DNA of 34,512 bases. Origin: Bacteroidales bacterium (GTDB lineage: Bacteria; Bacteroidota; Bacteroidia; Bacteroidales; F082). The translations under genes and the position numbers were made by a program. Positions 1 to 7,327 of this stretch are shown here, piece by piece. The DNA is taken from contig JAGYLH010000035.1 of NCBI GenBank assembly GCA_018400955.1, forward strand, positions 1 through 34,512, written 5' to 3'. Position 1 is the stretch's first letter. The number at the start of each line of letters is the position of its first letter. Under the pieces are notes generated by a model. That model was not told where the DNA came from. It did no database searches and was given only the letters and a program-made list of their open reading frames with translations.

Positions 1-1257
1 TGTGCCGCCAATTACATTGCTATTAGCACCGCCGGCAATATAAACACCAGCATTGCCATTACCCAATGCAGAAGTTCCGTTTTTATCAGTTCCGATATAA
101 TTTCCCACAATTGTGTTGTTGTTGGCTGCTAACAAATATACCCCATCGCCCGTATTGCCGGAGATAAGGTTGCCGGCACCTGTTTCAGTACCGCCTATCG
201 TATTATTTGGTTCAGTAACAATGATACCATCATTACCATTTGGCAGTGCAGTAGTTCCGTTTTTATCTGTGCCAATATAATTGCCTTTGACAATGGTGTT
301 TTGTCCGGCAATATAGATTCCATAGTGTGTGTTGCCTGAAATGATATTCCGCTCCGCCTCGGTTGTTCCGCCAATGATATTATCGTAATTGGCGTTGATG
401 TAAACTCCTCTTTGATTATTCGGAGCTGCTGTAAGTCCATCCGGCGCAACGCCAATATAGTTGCCAATGATCGTGTTGTAGCTCGATCGCAGTTCGATGC
501 CAGTATAACTGTTGGTAATTACATTGCGCATTCCTGCTCCGGTACCGCCAATGATATTGTTATTGGCAGAGTTGAAAGTGAGCATGGCTTTGCATTGATC
601 TGCTGCAAAATTGGTGATGTGTAACCCTCTGATTTCACAATAGGAAGCGCCGTTTAAATAAATTCCTACAGCTGTGTTTAAAAGATCAGTTCCATCAATG
701 ACAATCCCCGGCGCACCATCAGGCCAGACGCCCTGCCATTGCGAGCTGGCATCAATAATGGTGTAACCTCTTGTTATACTGGGTAATGCCGTAACCAATG
801 TAATGGTGCCATTTACATCGAAATTGATGGTATGTTGACCGGAAGTAGCATTGGCCTGCTCAATAGCCCAGCGCAGGGAGCCATCGCCGTTGTCGTTCAG
901 GTTGCTTACCGTAAATGTATCAGCCTTCAGGTTATGGGCCTGAAATACCAGGATTAGGGCAGCTGCCAGGATGCTGAGGGTATGCCCAGCCTGTATCTTT
1001 TTTGTCCTTTCACCGGCTTTAGATTTTTGCCTGCGTCTGCGCCATTTTGTAGCAGCATACGAAGCCGCCATGATAAGTAACATCACACTGCCGTTGCCTA
1101 CCGGGGCACCGCCCCCTACAAGTTCATTGTCAGGACCTGCGGGATTACCGCCATTGGGTGGTGGTGGTTCCGGCGGGCCTTGTGCAAACATGATTTGTGT
1201 TACGCTGAAAGCCATCAGCAATAGGATGGCAGCCATCCCTGATTTAAATGTCTTCAT
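1..1257 (-). CDS. Secreted right-handed parallel beta-helix repeat protein (5' part; 3' end outside window)
   Basis: One frame stays open from the ATG at 1257 to the window edge (about 419 codons), so the C-terminus is not visible. Residues 1-26 are a signal peptide ending FAQ. Residues 27-60 are rich in Pro and Gly (GGGAPVGNGS) and are followed by a hydrophobic stretch and a basic WRRRRQK run. A second hydrophobic segment (about 94-108, LSILAAALILVFQA) precedes a motif typical of beta-helix/CSLREA-like surface proteins, TFTVSNLNDNGDGSLRWAI. From about residue 220 come repeating coils with NIIGGT, NLISGN and NYIGTDKNGT motifs, which form stacked beta-helix rungs. Such proteins are usually exported and often carry a T9SS tail, but that end is not seen. 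Substrate or ligand unknown. The two signal-like segments suggest a fusion of a small PEG-rich membrane peptide with the beta-helix protein, or a lost stop. Confident in fold, not in function. Confidence 0.85.
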   Translation of the reverse strand, partial: MKTFKSGMAAILLLMAFSVTQIMFAQGPPEPPPPNGGNPAGPDNELVGGGAPVGNGSVMLLIMAASYAATKWRRRRQKSKAGERTKKIQAGHTLSILAAALILVFQAHNLKADTFTVSNLNDNGDGSLRWAIEQANATSGQHTINFDVNGTITLVTALPSITRGYTIIDASSQWQGVWPDGAPGIVIDGTDLLNTAVGIYLNGASYCEIRGLHITNFAADQCKAMLTFNSANNNIIGGTGAGMRNVITNSYTGIELRSSYNTIIGNYIGVAPDGLTAAPNNQRGVYINANYDNIIGGTTEAERNIISGNTHYGIYIAGQNTIVKGNYIGTDKNGTTALPNGNDGIIVTEPNNTIGGTETGAGNLISGNTGDGVYLLAANNNTIVGNYIGTDKNGTSALGNGNAGVYIAGGANSNVIGGT

Positions 1258-1286
1258 TTTGATTCGGTTTTTAATGTTAACGGCAT

Positions 1287-1318
1287 CAAATGTACAACAC
1301 CAAAAACCTGTAAATCAA
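1287..1318 (-). promoter_or_regulatory. Bacteroidota-type promoter of the beta-helix gene
   Basis: On the minus strand a -7 box TAcaTTTG (1294-1287) lies 21 bases downstream of a TTG -33 element (1318-1316). The -7 box ends 29 bases before the ATG at 1257, which supports that start rather than a later one. Confidence 0.6.
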
Positions 1319-1793
1319 TAGCTAAAGGCTGAATGTCCGATTTGAAGGGGTAGGATGTCCGATTTGTATTGATTGAATCGGGTTGTATAATAAAAAGGGT
1401 TGAACAACTTCATGCGGCAGTGCTTAAGACAGGACGATAATTGCTGAATGCAGGAAGGGTTTTGAGGAGTGAAAAAATTTTAAGGCAAACATAGAGAAGG
1501 GTTAAGTGGGTGATGAGGCAAATCGCTTCTTGCCCCTTTTATGCTTATAAGTCAACATTTTAAGTTTCTCATCTAAAAATGAACCCATGACAACCATTTT
1601 TCTCCAGTATTAAATGAGATAAGCGAACGCTGATAAGCCACAAATAGCTTTGATATTGTACCAATTAGCCTTCATTATCGATAATAATTTACAAAAAGCA
1701 GCAACAATTCCAAAAAATTCCATAAAAACCACAATAAATAGTATTTTTACACGGGATTCTACTTGTTTTTTTTGATTCTACAGGAACCGGTAA
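1319..1793. other. Intergenic region between divergent genes
   Basis: No convincing ORF or RNA. It is AT-rich. A weak -7 match TAttTTTa at 1742-1749 lies about 45 bases before the ATG at 1794 and may serve the downstream sensor gene. Nothing else was recognised. Confidence 0.4.
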
Positions 1794-3377
1794 ATGATTA
1801 AAGTTTCTTTTCAAATACTATTACTGTTTTTTCTTGGATTAACTTCCTGTGAAACAAACAGTCATAATCCTGGTTTTCAAGATGAGGAATCAGAAAATCG
1901 AAGCTTTGGCGCTTTGGAGTATGCACCCGAATTTGAAAAAACAGCCCGGGAATATGAAAACTATCAACAGCTGAAACTTCTTTTTGATTCGCTTGGCTAT
2001 TTTAAGTCTGCCGGAAATCATCCGGCTGTTATGCTAACACGAATCAAACTGGCTAATTTGCTTCGTCAAACCGGAAACTATCACAACGGGATTAATTTCC
2101 TGGAAACAAACCGTGCATCCAAAAACCTGGAGATACTGCCGGAGCTGAAAGGCAAGACCTTTAACGGACTGGCAGCCATTTATTTTGAGTTATTTATGCA
2201 TCATGAGCAAAAAGCTTATCTGGATTCCTGCTGGCATTATGCGGAAAAAACCCTCACAATTGCACAACAAATTAATGCCAATAGCCTCAAAGTGGACGCC
2301 CTTACACTTAAAGGAGCTGCTTTGCTGCACCAAGGTGACTACCCGGCTGCCAAAGCACTGCTAAATGAAGCTTATCAAATCAGCACCAAATATCTTTCAG
2401 ACCCTCCACTGGCTATCATGGTTAACCAGGCCTGGACAGCCTATAAAACCAATGATTTTGAAACAGCTATGCGCTGGACTCAACAATGTCTTACAGATGC
2501 CACTAAAGCAAATAACAGTGTTTTTATTGGTATTGCACTTACTATCTCTGCCGATATCTATGAGGCGCAAGGAATGCCTGAAAAGGCAGCACAAGCAAGG
2601 GAACAGCTTCGGGCATACAAGGCACAGGATGATATCTTGTTTCAATCACTGATGATGAAAGAACTCGTTGTGCAACACGAAATGAACAACTACAAACAAA
2701 CCATGCTGGGTTTGTACAAAGAACAATACTTCCTGATCAGACTTACTTTTGTACTCGTTTTTATCAGCATCGTACTGATTATTATTTCACTGGGTGTTTT
2801 CAAACTGCTGCGTCAGCAAAAACGACTTGGTGAAAAAGAACGCGAACTCACCCTGTTGCGCCAAAAAGAAGATGCACTGATAATCAAAAATGCCGCACTG
2901 GAACTCGCAGCCAAAGAAGCTGAACAACAAGCACTGGAAGCTAAACTGGAGGTACAAGATCAGGAATTGATCTATCAATCCCTTAAGCAGATTTATTTTA
3001 GTCAGTTAACGAATACTATCGTAGAAAAACTCGGTCCTTTCCGGCATAAGTTGGGTCGAAAAACAGATCAGGAAAAATTTGAAAATACCCTTGAAGAAGT
3101 ATGCCGCGAAGCATCACACGATCCCCTGGCCGAGTTTGAGCAAATATTTTTGCAGATGCACAGTGGTTTTTACGAAAAACTTATTGAAATAAATCCGGAA
3201 ATCAGCCGCAGCGAATTGCAATTATGCGCCTTGCTAAGAATGAATTTGCCATCCAAAGAAATTGCTTCGCTTTTGTTTTTATCACTTTCAACCATTGACC
3301 AGAAACGGCACCAGATCAGAAAAAAAATGGGTTTAGAATCAAATCAAAACCTGAATAACTTCCTCATTAACATATAG
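1794..3377 (+). CDS. Membrane-anchored TPR protein with C-terminal LuxR-like helix-turn-helix
   Basis: 527 residues. The N-terminus has a lipoprotein-like signal (hydrophobic run, then LTSC with Cys near residue 19). Residues about 60-290 are helical TPR-like repeats (for example the segments around GDYPAAKALLNEAYQI and NDFETAMRWTQQCL). A transmembrane helix follows at about 311-336, then a long charged coiled coil (about 338-395). The C-terminal ~60 residues contain ELQLCALLRMNLPSKEIA followed by LSTIDQKRHQIRKKMG, a GerE/LuxR-like DNA-binding helix-turn-helix. This architecture is common in Bacteroidota as a one-component sensor-regulator: periplasmic TPRs, one membrane span, cytoplasmic HTH. 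Only 12 bases separate it from a receiver-domain gene, so the two are probably co-transcribed. The signal and target genes cannot be told from the sequence. Confidence 0.85.
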   Translation: MIKVSFQILLLFFLGLTSCETNSHNPGFQDEESENRSFGALEYAPEFEKTAREYENYQQLKLLFDSLGYFKSAGNHPAVMLTRIKLANLLRQTGNYHNGINFLETNRASKNLEILPELKGKTFNGLAAIYFELFMHHEQKAYLDSCWHYAEKTLTIAQQINANSLKVDALTLKGAALLHQGDYPAAKALLNEAYQISTKYLSDPPLAIMVNQAWTAYKTNDFETAMRWTQQCLTDATKANNSVFIGIALTISADIYEAQGMPEKAAQAREQLRAYKAQDDILFQSLMMKELVVQHEMNNYKQTMLGLYKEQYFLIRLTFVLVFISIVLIIISLGVFKLLRQQKRLGEKERELTLLRQKEDALIIKNAALELAAKEAEQQALEAKLEVQDQELIYQSLKQIYFSQLTNTIVEKLGPFRHKLGRKTDQEKFENTLEEVCREASHDPLAEFEQIFLQMHSGFYEKLIEINPEISRSELQLCALLRMNLPSKEIASLLFLSLSTIDQKRHQIRKKMGLESNQNLNNFLINI

Positions 3378-3389
3378 AAGTATTGCATC

Positions 3390-3782
3390 ATGGAAACACC
3401 TGATTTTAGTTCCTACAGCTTGCTCATTGCCGAAGACAATGAGCAGAATTACCGATTTTTTGAGGTGGCGCTTAAAGCCACGGGCATAAATATGTTACGT
3501 GCCAGCAACGGAGCAGAAGCTATCAATATGTGCCGGAAACATCATTTCGATCTGGTGCTGATGGATGCCATGATGCCCGAAATTACAGGTTTTGAAGCCA
3601 CTAGACAAATAAAAAGCAAATTTCCGGCTTTGCCCGTAATCATGCTCACCGCTTATGCCAATCCCAGTTCTATCCGTGAGGCAGTGAGTGCCGGCTGCAA
3701 CGACTATATGGCCAAACCAATTACCAAAAACATCCTCTACAGCTATATTCATAAATGGCTGATTGGCACTTCGGCTTCCTGA
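3390..3782 (+). CDS. Single-domain response regulator (CheY-like receiver)
   Basis: 130 residues, a stand-alone receiver domain with no output domain. The acidic pocket is E15-D16 (AEDNEQN), the phospho-acceptor is D59 (VLMDAMMP), the switch Thr is T87 (VIMLTAY) and the conserved Lys is K109 (MAKP). It would be phosphorylated by a histidine kinase and relay the signal by protein contact. No kinase is encoded in the window, so the partner is probably a hybrid kinase elsewhere. It follows the TPR/HTH gene by 12 bases, suggesting that they act in one pathway. A terminator follows directly. Confidence 0.93.
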   Translation: METPDFSSYSLLIAEDNEQNYRFFEVALKATGINMLRASNGAEAINMCRKHHFDLVLMDAMMPEITGFEATRQIKSKFPALPVIMLTAYANPSSIREAVSAGCNDYMAKPITKNILYSYIHKWLIGTSAS

Positions 3783-3793
3783 TATTCCTTGAC

Positions 3794-3834
3794 TGCCTGG
3801 CAATGAAATGACCTGTCAGGCAGAGGTTTTTTTT
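3794..3834 (+). terminator. Rho-independent terminator after the response regulator
   Basis: The stem arms TGCCTG (3794-3799) and CAGGCA (3817-3822) pair, and a run of eight T follows at 3827-3834. It lies 12 bases past the stop of the receiver gene. Confidence 0.7.
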
Positions 3835-4159
3835 CGCAAAAACTTTTATTTTGTTGTGTGCCTGATTCATTTACCGCTTTTCACGACCAAAACGGTCAGC
3901 CTGATCGCCATATTTTGCTTTTTTAGTATCTGCTGTTTTTCTTTATTGAAGTTCGTATTGCTTTGTTATTCAATAATTTAGGCTTCCAATTTTTCCTTCC
4001 TTTGCCAGGCTGGCCTCCTGGTTTTTTTGCACTAACTCAATGTTATTCTGTTAGTTAGTCTATTTACCGAAGAAGAACTAAAGAATTTTACCCGCTGTTT
4101 TGCTTGACTAACAGTAGTTTGACGCCTTAACTTGCAGTACAAAACCAAAAGGCAAAACC
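3835..4159. other. AT-rich intergenic region left of the GC-rich block
   Basis: No ORF of note on either strand, no RNA gene and no clear promoter. Base composition matches the Bacteroidota flank. I looked on the minus strand for the missing biotin-carrier end of liuD (an AMKM motif) and did not find it here. Confidence 0.4.
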
Positions 4160-4498
4160 ATGCTGGGAAAACTAAACATTTTGATCTACAGTGAGCAGGA
4201 ATTGCTGTTCAAAAAGCTCGACAAGCAGCGCGAGACCAAGCTCTCCCTGGTCCTGCACGCGGAAGAAAACGCCCTCCTGTTCGCTCGCCAGTCGCTCGAC
4301 GGCTGCACCGCCTACGTTTGGCCCATGCCCCCGTGCTCGCGGTGCGCCGCCAAGCTCGCACAGGCCGGCATCCGGCGCGTCGTCGCGCCTCAGCCCTCCG
4401 GCGAGCAGATGGCGCGATGGGGCCCCTCGCTGGAGCTCGCCGCGTGGGTGTATCGGCATGCCGGGATCGAGTTCGCACAGGTCGACCGTGATGCGTGA
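4160..4498 (+). CDS. dCMP/cytidine deaminase-like protein, N-terminally truncated and fused at a junction
   Basis: The 112-codon frame carries the zinc-dependent deaminase core: H33-A-E35 (zinc ligand and proton shuttle) and PPC59-SR-C62 (two zinc Cys), followed by AQAGIRRVVAP, as in phage and bacterial dCMP deaminases. These make dUMP from dCMP for thymidylate synthesis. The usual ~60 N-terminal residues before the RETKL segment are missing. Residues 1 to about 20 are encoded by AT-rich DNA like the left flank and do not resemble the family, so the true gene is broken near 4210-4228 and the ATG at 4160 is probably accidental. Its stop overlaps the start of the next small gene. Confidence 0.75.
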   Translation: MLGKLNILIYSEQELLFKKLDKQRETKLSLVLHAEENALLFARQSLDGCTAYVWPMPPCSRCAAKLAQAGIRRVVAPQPSGEQMARWGPSLELAAWVYRHAGIEFAQVDRDA

Positions 4499-4694
4499 CC
4501 AAGCCGGCGCGGGGCGCCTCGCCGAAGAGGTCACCCGCTGCTACGACGCCGACTGCCCGCAATCCGCCCGGTGCGCCCGCTGGCTGCACCGATACGAGAT
4601 CACGCCGCGCACCCCGAGCGTCGACAGCCTGTTCCCGTTCGACCGGCTATCGGTCGTTTACGATACCTGTCCATCGTTTTTGGAGTTGATATGA
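4491..4694 (+). CDS. Small Cys-containing phage protein
   Basis: 67 residues starting at the ATG at 4491, which overlaps the deaminase stop by 8 bases. The core CYDADCPQSARCARWLHR, then a PRTPSVDSLFPFD segment and a C-terminal CPSFLE, matches a type of small early protein I know from phages of Proteobacteria, with a likely metal-binding C-x4/5-C-x5-C cluster. No function is established. The ATGA overlap with the next ORF indicates translational coupling. Confidence 0.7.
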   Translation: MRDQAGAGRLAEEVTRCYDADCPQSARCARWLHRYEITPRTPSVDSLFPFDRLSVVYDTCPSFLELI

Positions 4695-4777
4695 CGCGTG
4701 AAGAAGCGAGAGATAAGGCGGTCGACAACTGCGACGGCTTTGATGCCGGTTGGGATGCGGTCGGGGTGGCGAGATGA
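4691..4777 (+). CDS. Very small phage ORF (28 aa)
   Basis: Begins MTREEARDKAVDNC and ends GWDAVGVAR. It is supported only by its position, with ATGA overlaps at both ends (4691-4694 and 4774-4777), and by sensible acidic/helical composition. Function unknown; it could be a truncated member of a longer family. Confidence 0.5.
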   Translation: MTREEARDKAVDNCDGFDAGWDAVGVAR

Positions 4778-5031
4778 GCGACACATACCGCGTTTGGTGC
4801 CCGGATGCCGGGCACGAAGGGCCGGAGGACGGCATCACCATTACGGACGCCTACAGCGCTCAGAATGCCGCGGAGATATGGGCAGATCAAAGCGACAGGG
4901 AAAGCGGAGACTACACCATCGTAGGCGGATCCGAGGCGACCGTTCGCGTTCAGGATCCGGACGGCGAGATCACCGAATGGGTTGTGTTCGGCGAGCAGGT
5001 TCCGAGCTACAGCGCGACGGAGGCGAAATGA
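4774..5031 (+). CDS. Hypothetical acidic phage protein
   Basis: 85 residues, MSDTYRVWCPDAGHEGPED and onward, ending SYSATEAK. It is rich in Asp and Glu with no membrane segment or signal. The pattern YRVWCPD ... A-x-x-AAEIWADQSD is seen in small phage proteins that lack a known function. It overlaps both neighbours by ATGA, so it is part of the same polycistronic run. I cannot assign a role. Confidence 0.7.
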   Translation: MSDTYRVWCPDAGHEGPEDGITITDAYSAQNAAEIWADQSDRESGDYTIVGGSEATVRVQDPDGEITEWVVFGEQVPSYSATEAK

Positions 5032-5216
5032 CCAACACCGACAAGCGCTGCGGGACGTGCAGGCACCACGGAGCGCCGGTATTCAGCGGATCGAGTCAAG
5101 GGCGGTGCGAATGGGTCGATCATCTCACTGATGGCATTGCGGTCCCGCACTGGTTTCGGCCGAAGCGACCGATCACGCGCACTACCGACGGGTGCAGCGC
5201 ATGGGAGGCGAAATGA
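5028..5216 (+). CDS. Small Cys-rich phage protein (zinc-ribbon-like)
   Basis: 62 residues with CGTCRHHG near the N-terminus, then RCEW, PHWFRP and a terminal DGCSAWEAK. Four Cys in this order are typical of small phage proteins thought to bind metal. The start ATG at 5028 has GGAGGCGAA directly upstream, a strong Shine-Dalgarno sequence. The stop overlaps the next start as ATGA. Function unknown. Confidence 0.7.
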   Translation: MTNTDKRCGTCRHHGAPVFSGSSQGRCEWVDHLTDGIAVPHWFRPKRPITRTTDGCSAWEAK

Positions 5217-5374
5217 GCGAATGGCAACCGATCTCAACGGCGCCGACATCCACTCGAGTGCTTTTAGCGTGCAAGCGCGGCACCGTCTTGATTGCCTTGC
5301 ACGGTAAATACCTGGGATGGATGCGCGACGATTCTGGCGGCAGGATTTTCGACGAAATCACCCACTGGAGTTAA
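5213..5374 (+). CDS. DUF551-type phage protein
   Basis: 53 residues starting MSEWQPISTAP, the diagnostic start of DUF551 family proteins, and ending EITHWS, which corresponds to the ITHWMP end of the family but is cut slightly short. DUF551 proteins are common in phages and prophages of Proteobacteria; their function is unknown. The ATG is preceded by GGAGGCGAA. Confidence 0.8.
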   Translation: MSEWQPISTAPTSTRVLLACKRGTVLIALHGKYLGWMRDDSGGRIFDEITHWS

Positions 5375-5383
5375 ACTCACGTT

Positions 5384-5590
5384 TTGGTGCTGAGTCACGA
5401 CATCCGCTGCGGCACCTGCCGCGCTACTGCCGGCGCCGATGGGCCGGGACCATCCGACGTTTTGCTCGTTCGACATCGAGGCGACCTACCATACTGGATC
5501 CGGTATGCGCTGGATGGCGCCGATGAGTATGTTGGTCGGATGATGGTGCACATTGTGATGCGTGGGAAAAGCGGGCGGAAGCCGAAATGA
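5384..5590 (+). CDS. Possible small phage ORF, reading frame uncertain
   Basis: An open frame from a GTG at 5384 with DIRCGTCRATAG near the start, again a C-x2-C motif like its neighbours. The second half (GRMMVHIVMRGKSGRK) looks less protein-like, and an alternative frame reads CDAWEKRAEAE there, so a small indel is likely. The stop overlaps an ATG at 5587 in the same ATGA style. Function unknown. Confidence 0.35.
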   Translation: MVLSHDIRCGTCRATAGADGPGPSDVLLVRHRGDLPYWIRYALDGADEYVGRMMVHIVMRGKSGRKPK

Positions 5591-5825
5591 CGCAATCGAC
5601 GAAGCCAAGTCATACCTCGGGCAGCTCGCGCCGCGCGTCTCGGCGAAGGACCGCCAGTGGCGCGCGTGATTCGAGGACACCAACGCGATCGCGAAGCGGC
5701 TGCATGGACCGACATTGAGGAGTCTGGCACACCGACTGCGGCGAAGCCTTCGGTCAATGCGGATCGCCCAGGCAAGAACAGCGGTGTTGCTGTTTTTGCG
5801 GGCGGAAGCTCGCGGAGGCGAAATG
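5589..5825 (+). pseudogene. Disrupted phage ORF at the right edge of the GC-rich block
   Basis: The frame reading DAIDEAKSYLGQLAPRVS and AKDRQWRA is interrupted by one TGA at 5667-5669 and then continues with FEDTNAIAKRLHG to the edge of the block. A GGAGGCGAAATG start signal for a further gene sits at 5814-5825, but its coding sequence is replaced by AT-rich DNA after the ATG. The internal stop may be a sequencing error. No function recognised. Confidence 0.4.
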
Positions 5826-7327
5826 CAATAACTTCTACCTGAAACTCCCTATCATCAATACTATGGCCAAGCGCATGGTATGTCGCCAAAAACCAATTTC
5901 TTCCCAAATATTTGTAGTGAGTATTCTGTAAGGTCTTTGCAGGCTGTGCATCAACAATGCAGCCAAAATATCTGGATGAAATTCGTTTTTCTGCCTCAAT
6001 GGCCTCTGAGGTTCGGCGATATAAGCATCGCAAAAGCCACGTATTGATCTTATTGGCAACAAAAAGCGGATGGTTTAATACTTGCTGAATGGGTAATATT
6101 GGTTTTTATTCCTAAAGGATGTAATTGCCAAATGCTTCATCACCAGCTTTTTAAGGCTTGATCCCTGTCGTGGCTGGGCAATCAATTTACTGATCATGGG
6201 TCGTAAAGCTTAGCACTTCGGTGGCTTCGTCCATACTACTGTCGATACGCAGATTCGGTGTTCAGGCTCAGTATATGCAGCTTGCCGGGCGAAGGCATGA
6301 AATTGTTTGGTCTTCGGCATAAATCCTGCATTCGATGGCACTTCCTGGTTTGCTGAACATCCTCTTTGTTTGATTTCAATACATGACGCTTTGGCAATCT
6401 TGATTTGCTCCTCAACCAGGTCAATACCGGTAACCATTTCCGTAACAGATGGTCCACCTGTATGCGGGTGTTCATTTCAGAAAATAAAAATGAAGATTGT
6501 ATCACTAAAATTCGATTGGTGCCGGCTGCGATAATAATGGCTTTGCAAGGCTAACGGCTGCTGATCCCATTTCATGCCGTATCTGTTGGGTGAGTGTTGG
6601 CGAGGGGCGATTCTTCCTATTATTTTCTGGTAACGTCTTTGTATGGTACATTCGTTCAAAAAGATGGATCACATTCCCATGCTGATCGCCCAACTCTACT
6701 CGATATGTCGTGGTTCTTTGATGAACTGCTCGATGTAAACCGTTCCGTCCCCAAAGTAATTTTGGCTTCGCGTGAAGTGGTTTCAGTATGCCGGCCAGCT
6801 CCTTTCTTTGTTACAATACGCATGCCTTTTCCGCCACCTCCGGCAGCAGCTTTCACCAAAACCGGGAAAGGCAGCGCGCCGGCTGCTTTTACGATTTCTT
6901 CGGGAGTGCCAGTAAGGCCTTTTGTAACTGGCAGCCCGTTTTCGATGGCAAATTGCCGGGCCGCTATTTTATTGCCCATCAGCTGCATACTGCGGGCATC
7001 GGGCCCTATAAAAGCGATGTTGTTTTCTTCGCATGCCTTCACCAGCACTGGGTTTTCCGAAAGGAAACCATAACCGGGATGGATGGCATCAACTTTGGCT
7101 TTTTGGGCAATACGAATAATTTTTGCAACGTCCAGATAGGTGTTGGCCAAATCCCCGTCGCCTAATGAATAGGCTTCATCAGCCATGGCCACATGCAGGG
7201 CGAGGGCATCGGGAGCGGCATACACCGAAACGGTTTCCATGCCCAGTTTGTTCAGGGTGCGGATAATGCGAACAGCTATTTCGCCCCTGTTGGCAATCAA
7301 TACCTTTTGTATGTTTTTTGTAGTCAT
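5826..7327 (-). pseudogene. liuD: Methylcrotonyl-CoA carboxylase biotin carboxylase subunit, frameshifted and 3'-truncated
   Basis: Acyl-CoA carboxylase alpha subunits carry a biotin carboxylase (ATP-grasp) domain, a BT linker and a biotinyl domain. The start ATG at 7327 overlaps the liuC stop (TAATG). The first ~180 residues are clean: KVLIANRGEIAVRIIRT, HPGYGFLSEN, FIGPDA and the ATP-grasp loop AAAGGGGKGMRIV. Below about 6790 the protein continues only by hopping frames: VQ..GDQHGNVIHLFERE-like, CTIQRRYQKIIE-like, FSEMNTRIQVDH, MVTGIDLVEEQIKIA, NNFMPSPGKLH, HPLFVANKIN. The last readable part (ATYHALGHSIDDREFQVEV) belongs to the BT region, and the gene stops at the GC-rich block with no biotinyl domain or AMKM motif. 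Frame hopping with intact motifs suggests deletion errors. Assignment to methylcrotonyl-CoA rather than another acyl-CoA rests on the operon. Confidence 0.85.

Larger units (their letters stand above)
4210..5825. other. Foreign GC-rich phage-type DNA block
   Basis: Base composition switches abruptly from AT-rich to strongly GC-rich near 4210-4228 and back at about 5825. Within the block all genes are on the plus strand, most are under 100 codons, and successive genes overlap by ATGA (4491 versus 4498, then 4691, 4774, 5028, 5213). Start codons are preceded by GGAGGCGAA or similar Shine-Dalgarno sequences, which the flanking genes lack. Products (dCMP deaminase-like, DUF551, Cys-rich small proteins) are typical of tailed phages of high-GC Proteobacteria. 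Both edges cut genes: the deaminase lacks its N-terminus on the left, and liuD is cut on the right. No integrase, att repeat or transposase is visible. Most likely a chimeric assembly join; a phage remnant is the alternative. Confidence 0.85.

Noticed and set aside
4172-4890. Several long open frames on both strands within the GC-rich block
   Set aside because: High GC content removes stop codons by chance; these frames give low-complexity Arg/Ala/Pro-rich translations and overlap the better-supported coupled ORFs.
4160-5830. Calling the GC-rich block an integrated prophage or IS element
   Set aside because: No integrase, transposase, terminal repeats or target duplication are seen, and genes are cut at both edges.
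5395-6033. 212-codon minus-strand ORF
   Set aside because: It crosses the junction: its first part is a frame of the broken liuD gene and the rest is antisense to the GC-rich phage genes, so it is an artefact of the join.
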